Below the pieces are notes generated by a model that did no database searches, was not told the DNA's origin, and saw only the letters and a program-made list of their open reading frames with translations. Below are positions 44,271 to 53,331 of a stretch of DNA of 64,000 nt, in pieces. Position 1 is the stretch's first letter, and every line of letters starts with the position of its first letter. The position numbers were made by a program, and so were the translations under genes. The stretch is from Colimorpha_A sp900556615 (GTDB lineage: Bacteria; Bacillota; Clostridia; Oscillospirales; CAG-272), in the NCBI GenBank assembly GCA_963598415.1, contig CAVBUH010000058.1, positions 1-64,000 on the forward strand, given 5' to 3'.

Positions 44271-44450
44271 TTAAGGCAACACCGCCGGGTGCACGGTTAA
44301 TGCCTTTGTTGCACATTTGCTTGCGTCTTTTCCGTCAACCTTCACCAATTTCATCGGCAGAGGAGTCACGCTTTCCTCCTCAATTGGTATTGTCTGACGA
44401 AAAATCCGGCGGCGCAACTGTACAACAATCATTGTGCGGTATTACCTTAA
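44271..44450 (-). mobile_element. Family A repeat (180 bp), copy 7
   Basis: Reverse-oriented, with TTAAGGCAACACCGCC and TGCGGTATTACCTTAA ends (left-1/right-1). Core: TCACCAATTTCATCGGCAGA and CAATTGGTATTGTCTGACGA. Only 75 bases separate it from the family B copy. Confidence 0.9.
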
Positions 44451-44461
44451 TTTTGAACAGC

Positions 44462-44524
44462 GATTTTGCTATGCAAAATTCGGGAAAGGAAGCTTTCGAT
44501 TTATGAAGGCTATAGTCTAAAATG
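44462..44524 (+). repeat. Shared 5' leader, copy 2 (family D)
   Basis: Similar to 17111-17188: GATTTTGCTATGC hairpin, AATTCGGGAAAG, and TTTATGAAGGCTATAGTC before the start codon at 44522. The two downstream genes share no homology. Confidence 0.55.
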
Positions 44525-45244
44525 CTTGACGAAAAAATTTTTAAAACGCTCGGTATTCTCGGGGGACTTGGTCCTATGGCAACCGTTTATTTCTATGAAA
44601 TGCTTACCGAGCATACAAGGGTTTCCTGTGATCAGGAGCATATAAATATTATCATTTCAAGCCGGGCAACAACACCGGACAGAACGGCTTATATACTTGG
44701 TAAAAGTAAAGAGAATCCGCTTCCGGTTATGGTGGAGGAGGCACACCGTCTTGTCTCCGCAGGAGCTGATGTAATTGTCCTCCCCTGCAATACGGCACAT
44801 TATTTTTATGATGAGCTAAGCCGTGCAACAGGTGTTCCGATTATCAATATTATTACCGAGACGGTCTCTTATTGTCTGCAAAATGGTATGAAAAAAATCG
44901 GATTGCTTGCAACCGAAGGGACTGTCCAATCGCAGGCATACGGAAATGTATGTAAAAATTCCGGAATATCGGTTGCTTATCCCTGCCGGGAATCTCAAAA
45001 GCTGATTAACGAGATTATTTACGATGAGATTAAACAGGGAAAGGATGCCGATATGGAAAAGTTCGGAAGGGTTGCTTATGAACTCAGGGGGCAGGGGTGC
45101 GATACGCTTGTTCTCGGATGTACGGAGTTGTCTTTGCTGAAAAAAAGCGGGCATCTCGGAAAGTATTATACCGATTCTCTTGAGGTTCTTGCTGCAGTGA
45201 CAATTGAGAGATGCGGAAAAACGCCGGTAGGATTTGATTTATAA
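44522..45244 (+). CDS. Aspartate/glutamate racemase family protein
   Basis: A 240-residue two-domain cofactor-independent racemase. The paired catalytic cysteines are in VLPCNTAHYF near 84 and LVLGCTELSLL near 200; ILGGLGPMAT is the family start. It is closer to aspartate racemase (RacD/YgeA) than to MurI, judging by GGLGPMAT. D-aspartate or D-glutamate would feed peptidoglycan synthesis. Single gene with a following hairpin. Confidence 0.88.
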   Translation: MLDEKIFKTLGILGGLGPMATVYFYEMLTEHTRVSCDQEHINIIISSRATTPDRTAYILGKSKENPLPVMVEEAHRLVSAGADVIVLPCNTAHYFYDELSRATGVPIINIITETVSYCLQNGMKKIGLLATEGTVQSQAYGNVCKNSGISVAYPCRESQKLINEIIYDEIKQGKDADMEKFGRVAYELRGQGCDTLVLGCTELSLLKKSGHLGKYYTDSLEVLAAVTIERCGKTPVGFDL

Positions 45245-45248
45245 AAGA

Positions 45249-45289
45249 AAGGCGGTGTAAAAAAGTGAAACTTTTTTGAACATCGCCTT
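45249..45289 (+). terminator. Hairpin after the racemase gene
   Basis: AAGGCGGTGT-AAAAAAGT pairs with ACTTTTTT-ACATCGCCTT around a GAA loop, about five bases after the stop. Confidence 0.65.
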
Positions 45290-45368
45290 GAAATATTCCT
45301 TTCCGGTGTCTTGCCTAAGCGCAAGCACAAAATCTGTTGCTTCCCGGAGCGAAGTAGGAGAAATTTGA

Positions 45369-45400
45369 AAAATCACGAACGTCTGTCCGTGATTTTTTTT
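45369..45400 (+). terminator. Second terminator downstream of the racemase gene
   Basis: AAATCACG pairs with CGTGATTT around AACGTCTGTC, followed by seven T. The rest of 45290-45552 has no gene; AAGTTGAGTT occurs twice at 45446 and 45470. Confidence 0.75.
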
Positions 45401-45552
45401 GTTGGCTATAAAAAATATTAAGCTTTTTATAGCTTTCCTATTTGAAAGTTGAGTTCTCTGACTCCAAGTTGAGTTAATTGTAATTTTTGTCTTTTAGTTT
45501 AGCGGAATCTTATCTGAAATATTATATATCTTATCTAAGATTAGTTTTATTT

Positions 45553-46068
45553 TTATAATTTTAACCTCCTGAATTGTTTGTCTGACAGATAATAATATCC
45601 TGATTCTCCGTTTTTAATATAATGTATCACAATTTCCCCGCTATCGGAATCGATTTCAACAATTTGCAGACGGTGCGACATGGCGTCCGACTTTGAGACT
45701 GCGGCGTCAGAAAAAATAAAGTAGGTAATGCCGCTGTATTTTTCTTTTATGCCGGTGAAGAAGCTGCGTTCTTCGACATTGGTAAAACGAACGCCCTTTT
45801 GCTTCAGATCTACATACCTTGTTTCGTTTACGGTAACGGTTCCTTCCGCTTCGGTCGGCTTAAAGAAAAATCGGTAGAAAGATAAACTTATCGTTACGGA
45901 TACCGGTTCGCCGTCTGCCGATACTGCGGTCGCTGTCGATGAAATCTTAATAGGAAAATGGTACCACACGGTAAAAACGGAAATGACTGTAATGCAAAAT
46001 AAGAATAATATCTTTTTTTTATGATGTTTTAGTTTACCGAATAGTGATCGGAAGAAAGAAACCATCAT
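45553..46068 (-). CDS. Membrane-anchored protein of unknown function
   Basis: A 171-residue protein that I do not recognise. A basic N-terminus (FGKLKHHKKK) is followed by one membrane span (residues 22-42, ILFLFCITVISVFTVWYHF) and a beta-rich domain outside. No catalytic motif is visible. AAGGAGA precedes the ATG pair at 46068; an ATG five codons upstream would swallow that site. The gene is AT-richer than its neighbours and stands alone. Confidence 0.65.
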   Translation of the reverse strand: MMVSFFRSLFGKLKHHKKKILFLFCITVISVFTVWYHFPIKISSTATAVSADGEPVSVTISLSFYRFFFKPTEAEGTVTVNETRYVDLKQKGVRFTNVEERSFFTGIKEKYSGITYFIFSDAAVSKSDAMSHRLQIVEIDSDSGEIVIHYIKNGESGYYYLSDKQFRRLKL

Positions 46069-46487
46069 CTGTTCTCCTTGCAAATATAATTATGTTAATA
46101 TGACGGAAGAAAAGGAAAGATACTGACCCTTATCGGATTACAGAATTTATGGTGTACTTTACGATACATGGATATATCCTCCTTATATATTATTCTATCA
46201 TAATTATATACTTATTTTTGTTTATTGTCAACGCTTATTTTGGCTAATAATCTTAGAGATATTAATAGAACAAGTTTAAAATTGGCATTTATTACATAAA
46301 AAGAGAAATACAACATGACTTATTTTCTTTTTTTGAGAGGAAATATTGCCTATAAATAGTGTTTATCAAGCGAAAAAAACGGGTATATTTCCGAACTTAA
46401 AGGACATATTCAGAATATTATTGCAAAATTCCGGTATATGTTGTATAATAAAATGTAAAAAACAAAAATCGAGGGTTGGAGGACAAG
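46069..46487. other. AT-rich gap upstream of purB
   Basis: No gene. The only clear signal is the purB promoter at 46421-46449. No purine riboswitch core that I recognise is present. Confidence 0.5.
46421..46449 (+). promoter_or_regulatory. Promoter of purB-purA
   Basis: TTGCAA at 46421-46426 and TATAAT at 46444-46449, 17-base spacing, about 38 bases before the purB start. Confidence 0.7.
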
Positions 46488-47918
46488 ATGAAGGAATTTT
46501 ATGAAAATCCCCTCTGTGTAAGATACTCGAGTGATGAGATGAAGAGAATCTTTTCTGCGGATTGCAAGTTTTCAACATGGAGAAAGCTTTGGATTGCTCT
46601 TGCTGAGAGCGAGCAGGAGCTTGGTCTTGCTATCACAAAAGAGCAGATTGAGGAAATGAAGGCGCATATCTATGATATAGATTATGATGCCGCTGCAAAA
46701 TATGAGTCTGAGCTTCGCCATGATGTTATGGCGCACGTTCGTACATACGGGGACGCTTGTCCTAATGCTAAGCCGATTATTCATCTCGGAGCAACCTCTT
46801 GTTATGTCGGGGATAATACGGATATTATACAAATGCGCGACGCGCTTTTGCTGATAAAAAAGCTGCTTGTAAACGCAATTTCGGCGCTTGGCTCCTTTGC
46901 AGAGAAATATAAGGAGGTTCCCACTCTTGCTTATACGCATTTTCAAGCCGCTCAGCCTACTACTGTCGGCAAGCGAGCAACGCTCTGGGCGCAGGATCTG
47001 ATACTTGATTTAGACAATCTCGATCATGTTCTTTCCCGTCTGAAGCTTTTGGGCTGCAAGGGAACTACCGGAACCGGCGCAAGCTTTGTCGCTCTTTTTG
47101 ACGGCGACACCGAAAAGGTAAAGCTACTTGAAAAAAAGATTGCTGAGAAGATGGGATTCAGCGGTGCTGTTGCTGTTTCCGGACAGACTTATACAAGAAA
47201 AATCGATTATTTTGTACTTTCCGTCTTATCGGGAATCGCACAAAGTGCTTCCAAATTTGCAGGCGATATCCGTTTGCTTTCGCATATGAAGGAGTTTGAC
47301 GAGCCATTTGAGAGTAAGCAGATCGGTTCTTCCGCTATGGCATATAAGAGGAATCCCATGAGAAGTGAGCGCATTGCGTCGCTTTCAAGGTATGTTATTG
47401 CCGACACGCTCAATCCTGCTGTAACGGCAGCAACACAATGGCTTGAAAGAACCCTTGACGATTCGGCAAACCGCCGTATCAGTATTCCTGAGGCTTTTCT
47501 TGCTGTTGACGGTATCCTTTCTCTTTATATCAATGTGATTTCCAACGGAAATGTATATCCGAAGGTTATGGAGAAGCATTTGAATGAAGAACTTCCGTTC
47601 ATGGCTACCGAAAATATCATGATGTATTGTGTCAGAAAAGGAGGAGATCGTCAGGAGCTTCATGAGGCCATAAGGGAATTGTCGGTTGCTGTTACAAAGC
47701 AGATAAAGCTGAACGGGGCAGACAATAATCTCCTTGAATTGATTTTAAATGATAAACGCTTCGGTATTACGAAGTCTGAACTTGACGATATTCTTCATGT
47801 TCGTAACTTTATAGGAATGGCGCCAGAACAGACAGAAGAATTTATAAACAACGAGATAGAACCTGTTCTCGCTTCCAATCGAGATTTTCTTGGTCTTGAT
47901 ATAAACATCCGCGTCTGA
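46488..47918 (+). CDS. purB: Adenylosuccinate lyase
   Basis: A 476-residue fumarase/aspartase-superfamily enzyme acting twice in purine synthesis (SAICAR to AICAR; adenylosuccinate to AMP). The signature SSAMAYKRNPMRSER lies near residue 285, and THFQAAQPTTVGKRATLW and HLGATSCYVGDNTD are conserved substrate loops. Length and the NPM(R) signature match the human-like subgroup rather than Bacillus PurB of about 430 residues. GGAGG precedes the ATG; a TTG four codons upstream is unlikely. purA follows after 32 bases. Confidence 0.95.
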   Translation: MKEFYENPLCVRYSSDEMKRIFSADCKFSTWRKLWIALAESEQELGLAITKEQIEEMKAHIYDIDYDAAAKYESELRHDVMAHVRTYGDACPNAKPIIHLGATSCYVGDNTDIIQMRDALLLIKKLLVNAISALGSFAEKYKEVPTLAYTHFQAAQPTTVGKRATLWAQDLILDLDNLDHVLSRLKLLGCKGTTGTGASFVALFDGDTEKVKLLEKKIAEKMGFSGAVAVSGQTYTRKIDYFVLSVLSGIAQSASKFAGDIRLLSHMKEFDEPFESKQIGSSAMAYKRNPMRSERIASLSRYVIADTLNPAVTAATQWLERTLDDSANRRISIPEAFLAVDGILSLYINVISNGNVYPKVMEKHLNEELPFMATENIMMYCVRKGGDRQELHEAIRELSVAVTKQIKLNGADNNLLELILNDKRFGITKSELDDILHVRNFIGMAPEQTEEFINNEIEPVLASNRDFLGLDINIRV

Positions 47919-47950
47919 GATAATCGCATAAACTGAAAGAAGGAATATTA

Positions 47951-49225
47951 ATGTTAACAGCAATTGTCGGAATTAACTGGGGAGACGAGGGAAAAGGCCG
48001 TATGGTGGATCTGCTTTCCCGAAAATTTGATATTGTTTCCCGGTATCAGGGGGGGAATAATGCCGGGCATACGGTGGTCAATGAAAAAGGAAAATTTATT
48101 CTCAATCTTCTTCCGTCAGGAATACTCAGAGACAGTACCGTAAATGTGATGGGACCGGGAATGGTGATTGACGTTGAGCATCTTTACGGAGAGGTGCAGA
48201 AGCTGCGCGACGCCGGAATTGTGATTACGCCTGATCATTTGAAGATAAGCGACAGGGCAACCATTTGTATGCCGTATCATAAGCTTCTCGATTGTCTTGA
48301 GGAGGAACGCCTGGCAGATAAAAAATTCGGCTCAACAAGACGCGGTATAGCCCCGGTGTATGCCGATAAATATATGAAAAAGACCGTAAGAATGGGAGAT
48401 TTGCTGCATCCCGAGACGCTTCCGGAAAAGCTTAACGATCTTATGGAATGGAAAAATCTCACTGTTAATAAGGGATACGGACATGATAAGATTACCCCGG
48501 AGGCGATGCTTGAGTGGCTTAATACTTATGCCATGCCGTTTGTTCCCTATATAACCAATACGACAAAGTATCTCGGAGAGGCTGCTAAAAATGGGAAAAA
48601 CATTATGTTTGAAGCGCAGCTTGGGGCGCTCCGCGATATAGACTTCGGAATATATCCTTACACTTCCTCTTCTTCTACTATCGCGGCTTACGCTCCTATC
48701 GGGGCGGGAATTCCGCAGTGCAGACTTGACGAGGTTATCGGAATTATGAAAGCATATTCGTCTTGCGTGGGTGAAGGTCCTTTTACCTGTGAACTTTTTG
48801 GAAGTGATGGGGATGCGCTTCGTGAGGCGGGAGGCGAATACGGTGCAGCGACCGGTCGGCCGAGACGTGTCGGAGGTTTTGATGCTGTGGCATCGAGATA
48901 TGGAGCTCTTGTTCAGGGAGCTACTTGTATCGCAGTAACAAAACTTGATGTGCTTTCTTATCTTGAAAAAATACCGGTGTGTGTTGCCTATGAGGTAAAT
49001 GGCGTCAGAACCGAGGATTTTCCGATGGGAGTCGAGCTTGCTGAAGCAAAGCCGGTTTATGAATTTTTCGACGGCTGGATGAGTGATATTTCAAGCTGCC
49101 GCAGATTTTCCGAGCTTCCCGAAAATGCTCAGAGGTATGTCCGCTATCTTGAAACTAGTGTGGGCTGTCCGGTGAAGTATGTGTCTGTCGGTGCCGAGCG
49201 CGAGCAATACATTCAGATGTTTTGA
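47951..49225 (+). CDS. purA: Adenylosuccinate synthase
   Basis: A 424-residue GTP-dependent ligase joining IMP and aspartate. GINWGDEGKGRMVD is the GTP loop, GGNNAGHTVV the catalytic-His region, and GSTRRGIAPVYADK and GRPRRVGGFDAV the IMP-binding blocks. Full length. With purB it completes the two steps from IMP to AMP in a two-gene unit. Confidence 0.96.
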   Translation: MLTAIVGINWGDEGKGRMVDLLSRKFDIVSRYQGGNNAGHTVVNEKGKFILNLLPSGILRDSTVNVMGPGMVIDVEHLYGEVQKLRDAGIVITPDHLKISDRATICMPYHKLLDCLEEERLADKKFGSTRRGIAPVYADKYMKKTVRMGDLLHPETLPEKLNDLMEWKNLTVNKGYGHDKITPEAMLEWLNTYAMPFVPYITNTTKYLGEAAKNGKNIMFEAQLGALRDIDFGIYPYTSSSSTIAAYAPIGAGIPQCRLDEVIGIMKAYSSCVGEGPFTCELFGSDGDALREAGGEYGAATGRPRRVGGFDAVASRYGALVQGATCIAVTKLDVLSYLEKIPVCVAYEVNGVRTEDFPMGVELAEAKPVYEFFDGWMSDISSCRRFSELPENAQRYVRYLETSVGCPVKYVSVGAEREQYIQMF

Positions 49226-49244
49226 ATTTGTTTTTTATCAGTAT

Positions 49245-49269
49245 GGGCTGTTGCTGAAAGCAACAGCCC
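49245..49269 (+). terminator. Hairpin after purA
   Basis: Perfect stem GGGCTGTTGCT/AGCAACAGCCC with a GAA loop, 20 bases past the stop; no good T-tract on the plus strand. Confidence 0.6.
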
Positions 49270-49397
49270 ATTCAGTTTCCAGCGAATGCCGTCTATGCGT
49301 ACAAGAGAGTGTAAAACCATGAACAATCAAAAACATAAAAATTGAGCTTGTTTGTGCTGTTTTTCGGTTATTTAGCAGTCATTATATAACATTTATT

Positions 49398-50180
49398 TCA
49401 TTCCTTCAGGCTTTCTTTTCTGTACATTGCCGGAGGTAACCCGACCGCACTTTTGAATTGACGTATAAAATGAGAGAGATTATTATATCCGAGAGCTTCG
49501 GCAATAGATGCTATAGAGTCCTTACTAAAGGAGAGCGCGCTTTTGGCACTTTCGATTCTTGCGTTGATGAGGTCATCTATGGGGGCGGAACCGTACATGG
49601 ATTTATAGACGCTGAAAAATCTCGATTCACTGAGATTTACTTCTTTTGCCATCTCCGCCACGGTCCAGTGATGTCCAAGGGAAGAGAATACGCTGCCTCT
49701 CAGCTTTCGCAGTCGCTCTTCTGTACCCAGGTCGATCGGTATAGCCGATTCTCCTCCGCAGGCACGTGAGAGCTTTATTAACAGTTCTGCCATTTTTAAT
49801 GTCAGCATGTCGTCGCTGTTATTTTTTTCAGCATAAAATTCGGCTTCACATTCCCTGATGATTGCCGTGATAAAATCATGAGTTGCCGGATAGTAAAGCG
49901 TATCTGTTGTGATGCCGAATCGAGAGAGAAGCGGTATCAGATCACCGGATATATGAATCCAATCATGTGTAAGTGCTTGTCTGCTGATAAATTTCTGAGG
50001 AGTTTTGATATCATAGATTATACAGGCATGGGAAGCGGTTTTTACCATTTTTCCATCGTTCAGTAATTCAACACTGTTGAAAAAATGGAGAAAAGTATAT
50101 TGGGTGTGTCCGTTGGGACGATTAATGACAAATCCTGCCTTTTCCGGCCACGCATGTCTTATAGCTTCGATTTTAAACAT
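49398..50180 (-). CDS. AraC family transcriptional regulator
   Basis: A 260-residue regulator. The N-terminal 140 residues are a ligand-sensing cupin-like domain and the C-terminal 100 residues hold two helix-turn-helix motifs (VAEMAKEVNLSESRFFSVYK and IASIAEALGYNNLSHFIRQF) with the PPAMYRK ending. Divergent from a family 2 glycosidase with promoters 20 bases apart, so it is the likely sugar-responsive activator of that gene. CGGAGG precedes the ATG at 50180. Confidence 0.9.
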   Translation of the reverse strand: MFKIEAIRHAWPEKAGFVINRPNGHTQYTFLHFFNSVELLNDGKMVKTASHACIIYDIKTPQKFISRQALTHDWIHISGDLIPLLSRFGITTDTLYYPATHDFITAIIRECEAEFYAEKNNSDDMLTLKMAELLIKLSRACGGESAIPIDLGTEERLRKLRGSVFSSLGHHWTVAEMAKEVNLSESRFFSVYKSMYGSAPIDDLINARIESAKSALSFSKDSIASIAEALGYNNLSHFIRQFKSAVGLPPAMYRKESLKE

Positions 50181-50212
50181 ATTATTTTTATACCTCCGGT
50201 GAGAGTAATAAG

Positions 50213-50290
50213 AGTATAACACTTGCAGTAGAATATGTCAATAAAATCGGATATTATGTTATTGAATTTTCTTTTGTAAAATACTATAAT
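50213..50290. promoter_or_regulatory. Divergent promoter pair of araC-type regulator and glycosidase
   Basis: Minus strand: TTGACA (50236-50241) and TATACT (50213-50218), 17-base spacer. Plus strand: TTGAAT (50262-50267) and TATAAT (50285-50290), 17-base spacer. The 20 bases between the two -35 boxes are the natural place for the regulator to bind. Confidence 0.8.
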
Positions 50291-50329
50291 TAAACTGTTA
50301 AAGCAAAAAAATTATAGAGAGGATAAGAT

Positions 50330-52030
50330 ATGATTTACAGAGAAGAGCATCCAAAACCCCAATTTGAACGCAGAGATTGGATAAATTTGAACGGCGAATG
50401 GCAGTTTGAAATTGACCGTGGAAACAGCGGAGAAGAGAGAAAAATATACGCAGACGACATCACGTTGAAAAATGTGATTGTGGTGCCGTTTTGTCCGCAG
50501 AGTGAGCTTTCGGGAATAGAAGATAAGGATTTCATGAGTTCCGTATGGTATAAGCGAACCTTTGAACTTACGGAAGATCAGCTTTTTGGTCGTGTATATG
50601 CACACTTTGGCGCGGTGGATTACCTTGCGACAGTATATGTAAACGGTCAGAAATGCGGTTCTCACAAAGGAGGATATGTTTCCTTCAGAGTTGATATTAC
50701 CGATGCGGTACATGCCGGAATGAATACAGTAACGGTGCATGCCGAAGACGATGAAAGAAATCGATTGATCCCAAGGGGAAAGCAGTGTGAGGGTTATTAT
50801 TCGTGCGGATGCGATTATACCCGTACCACAGGTATCTGGCAAACCGTTTGGCTTGAATTTGTTCCTGAAACTCACATTGAAAAAGTAAAGTATTATCCCT
50901 CTGTAAGCGCCAACACGCTTACGCTGAGAGCAGAGGTCAAGGGTGCGGCACTTTTTACGGCAGAGGTTTTCTATGAAGGAAAACCGATGGGGAAGGCTTC
51001 TTCCGTTTCTTGCGGCGAGCAGATTTCTTTGACAATAACGCTTTCCGAAAAACATCTTTGGGAGGTCGGTAAAGGGGGACTGTATGATATTGTCCTTACC
51101 TATGGAGAAGATAGGGTAAAGAGCTATTTCGGTCTGAGAAGCATTGATTATCGTGACTATAAGTTCTTTCTTAACGGAAGATCGGTTTTTCAGCGTCTTA
51201 TACTCGATCAAGGATTTTATCCCGACGGCATTTATACTGCGCCGTCTGACAAGGAGCTTGAGGCTGATATTGACCGTTCAATGGCGATGGGCTTCAACGG
51301 CGCAAGACTTCATGAGAAGGTATTTGAAGAGAGATTCCTTTATCATGCCGATCGTAAGGGATATCTTGTATGGGGAGAATTTCCGAACTGGGGACTTGAT
51401 CACTCTTATGCTGATTCCATATACGGAATACTCCCCGAATGGCTTGAAGAAGTTGACCGCGACTTCAATCATCCGTCCATTGTAGGGTGGTGTCCTTTCA
51501 ACGAGACTTGGGATCAGAAGGGCAGAAAGCAATACGACGATTGTTTGGCACTTGTTTATAAGGCTACCAAGGCTGCAGATCCGACACGTCCCTGTATTGA
51601 TACAAGCGGAAACTATCATGTCGTTACCGATATTTATGATGTGCATAACTACGAACAGAATCCGGAAATTTTGGCAGCACACTACGAAAAGCTTGCTCAA
51701 GACGGCACACATACCGATCACTGTGGTCATCGTCAGCACTATGACGGAAAATTGCCTTTCTTCGTCAGCGAGTATGGAGGTATACGGTGGTCGAATAAAG
51801 GAGGATGGGGATACGGAAACGCACCTCAAACAGAGGAGGAATTTCTTACCCGGCTTAAAGGGCTTACCGACGTGCTTCTTGATAACCCGAGAATGTTTGC
51901 TCTTTGCTATACACAGCTTACCGATGTGGAGCAGGAACAGAACGGACTTTATACTTACGACAGAAAGGAAAAATTCCCCGCGGAAATAATTCATCCGATT
52001 TTCTCAAGAAAAGCTAAAATTGAGGATTAA
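50330..52030 (+). CDS. Glycoside hydrolase family 2 (beta-galactosidase/glucuronidase-like)
   Basis: A 566-residue retaining glycosidase without signal peptide. Residues 1-160 are the jelly-roll sugar-binding domain (HPKPQFERRDWINLNGEWQF), 165-255 an Ig-like domain, and 270-566 the TIM barrel. The acid/base Glu is in GWCPFNETWDQ and the nucleophile Glu in FFVSEYGGIRW. The short form fits GH2 enzymes often labelled beta-galactosidase, but specificity cannot be read from sequence. A family A repeat begins at the base after its stop. Confidence 0.92.
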   Translation: MIYREEHPKPQFERRDWINLNGEWQFEIDRGNSGEERKIYADDITLKNVIVVPFCPQSELSGIEDKDFMSSVWYKRTFELTEDQLFGRVYAHFGAVDYLATVYVNGQKCGSHKGGYVSFRVDITDAVHAGMNTVTVHAEDDERNRLIPRGKQCEGYYSCGCDYTRTTGIWQTVWLEFVPETHIEKVKYYPSVSANTLTLRAEVKGAALFTAEVFYEGKPMGKASSVSCGEQISLTITLSEKHLWEVGKGGLYDIVLTYGEDRVKSYFGLRSIDYRDYKFFLNGRSVFQRLILDQGFYPDGIYTAPSDKELEADIDRSMAMGFNGARLHEKVFEERFLYHADRKGYLVWGEFPNWGLDHSYADSIYGILPEWLEEVDRDFNHPSIVGWCPFNETWDQKGRKQYDDCLALVYKATKAADPTRPCIDTSGNYHVVTDIYDVHNYEQNPEILAAHYEKLAQDGTHTDHCGHRQHYDGKLPFFVSEYGGIRWSNKGGWGYGNAPQTEEEFLTRLKGLTDVLLDNPRMFALCYTQLTDVEQEQNGLYTYDRKEKFPAEIIHPIFSRKAKIED

Positions 52031-52210
52031 TTAAGGCAATACCGCACAATGATTGTTGAGCAGTAGCGCCGCCGGATTTTTCGTCAGACGATATAAATTG
52101 AGGAAGCAAGAGTAACTCCTCTGTCGACGAAATTTGTGAAGTATGACGGAAAAGCTGCAAGCAAATGTGCAATAAAGGCGTTAGCTGTGTACCCGGCGGT
52201 ATTGCCTTCA
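52031..52210 (+). mobile_element. Family A repeat (180 bp), copy 8
   Basis: TTAAGGCAATACCGCACAAT at the left and GGCGGTATTGCCTTCA at the right (left-1/right-1); core TTTTTCGTCAGACGATATA and TGTCGACGAAATTTGTGA. It abuts the TAA stop of the glycosidase gene, giving TAATTAAGG. Confidence 0.9.
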
Positions 52211-52232
52211 TAAGGATTTCATCATGAAAAAG

Positions 52233-52268
52233 AGGCTGTTAAAAAACTTGATGTTTTTTAACAGCCTT
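52233..52268 (+). terminator. Terminator of the glycosidase gene
   Basis: AGGCTGTTAAAAAAC pairs with GTTTTTTAACAGCCT around a TTGAT loop. It lies beyond the family A copy, so the repeat is probably transcribed with the gene. Confidence 0.7.
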
Positions 52269-52539
52269 ATAAATTGCGGACGAAAATTCGATATTTTTTT
52301 CGGACTTGCTCCGATTTCGGTTGGAGTAAAACCGGATGCCGCATGAATCGATAGACCGGATAAAAGGCGGACGGGAAACCGTTTATTGTCTGAACCGGTT
52401 GTTTTGTCTTGCTGTTTTACACTTCAGATGTTTACTGTATCGGCAAAACGCTGTCTTCCTGACGGCAGGATCTGTGTAAGAGGACTTCTCATGTTCATGA
52501 GACAAATCAGGGGAAAATTCGATGCGGCGGTAAAAAGCT

Positions 52540-52605
52540 TTAAGGGAATACCGCACAATGATTATTGCACAGATGCGCCGCAAAAATAGTGCGATATTTC
52601 CTTAA
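52540..52605 (+). mobile_element. Family A repeat, 66-bp internally deleted copy
   Basis: TTAAGGGAATACCGCACAAT, GATTATTGCACAGATGCGCC, then a jump to GTGCGATATTTCCTTAA. Both terminal inverted repeats remain while about 115 internal bases are lost, the pattern of a MITE deletion derivative. It lies 12 bases from the pflA stop. The gap 52269-52539 holds no gene. Confidence 0.75.
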
Positions 52606-52617
52606 CACTGTACCTGA

Positions 52618-53331
52618 CTACTGTAGATATTTTGGAATCATTGCCTTCAGTCTTTGTATCGTATTATTGTCACATTCAGGCACAGCGGAAAGGGGGAACG
52701 GAATGCAGAGAGTATCATACTTTGCAGTACAGAGCTTTCTGAAAGGAAGAAGCTCAATTTTCCTCAGATTAGAATAAGGTGAAACAAGTCTGATGATTTC
52801 GGAAATTTCTTCTTCGGAATCCGTGATTCCCGGTACAACAACATGGCGTATCCACAGTGGTACAGATAATTTTTCGGTCAGCGACAGAAATTTGAATACT
52901 TCGGATAAGCTGCCGGAACAGTACTTTCGATAAAGCTCGTCCGATATAAATTTAACATCGCATATTACGAGATCGGTAAGATTTAACAGTTCCTCCGTAT
53001 ATTCGTTCGCTCCGATTCCGGAGGTGTCTATGGCGGTATGTATATTGCTTCGGCGGCAGAGTGAAAAAAGATCGGCGACAAATTTACTTTGCAAAAGAGG
53101 CTCTCCTCCACTTACTGTAACGCCTCCGGAATCCCCGAAGTAGGGGATGCATCTTCTTATCTTGTGAAAAATTTCCTCTGCCGTCATCTCAAATCCGCCG
53201 GATGCTTGCCATGTTTCAGGATTATGACAGTAAATACATCTGAGAAGACATCCCTGCATAAATACAAGATATCTAACTCCGGGACCGTCAGCAGCTCCGA
53301 GACTCTGAAGAGAACTGATTCTGCCTTTCAT
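52618..53331 (-). CDS. pflA: Pyruvate formate-lyase-activating enzyme
   Basis: A 237-residue radical SAM enzyme that installs the glycyl radical on PflB. The cluster motif CLLRCIYCHNPETW is at residues 29-42, and GGVTVSGGEPLLQ is the SAM-binding block. Length is standard for the short activases without an extra ferredoxin domain. Its start abuts the pflB stop, so the two are co-transcribed. Confidence 0.95.
   Translation of the reverse strand: MKGRISSLQSLGAADGPGVRYLVFMQGCLLRCIYCHNPETWQASGGFEMTAEEIFHKIRRCIPYFGDSGGVTVSGGEPLLQSKFVADLFSLCRRSNIHTAIDTSGIGANEYTEELLNLTDLVICDVKFISDELYRKYCSGSLSEVFKFLSLTEKLSVPLWIRHVVVPGITDSEEEISEIIRLVSPYSNLRKIELLPFRKLCTAKYDTLCIPFPLSAVPECDNNTIQRLKAMIPKYLQ

Noticed and set aside
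44085..44506. Protein-coding frame across the repeats before the racemase gene
   Set aside because: It runs through family B and family A copies and has no independent support.
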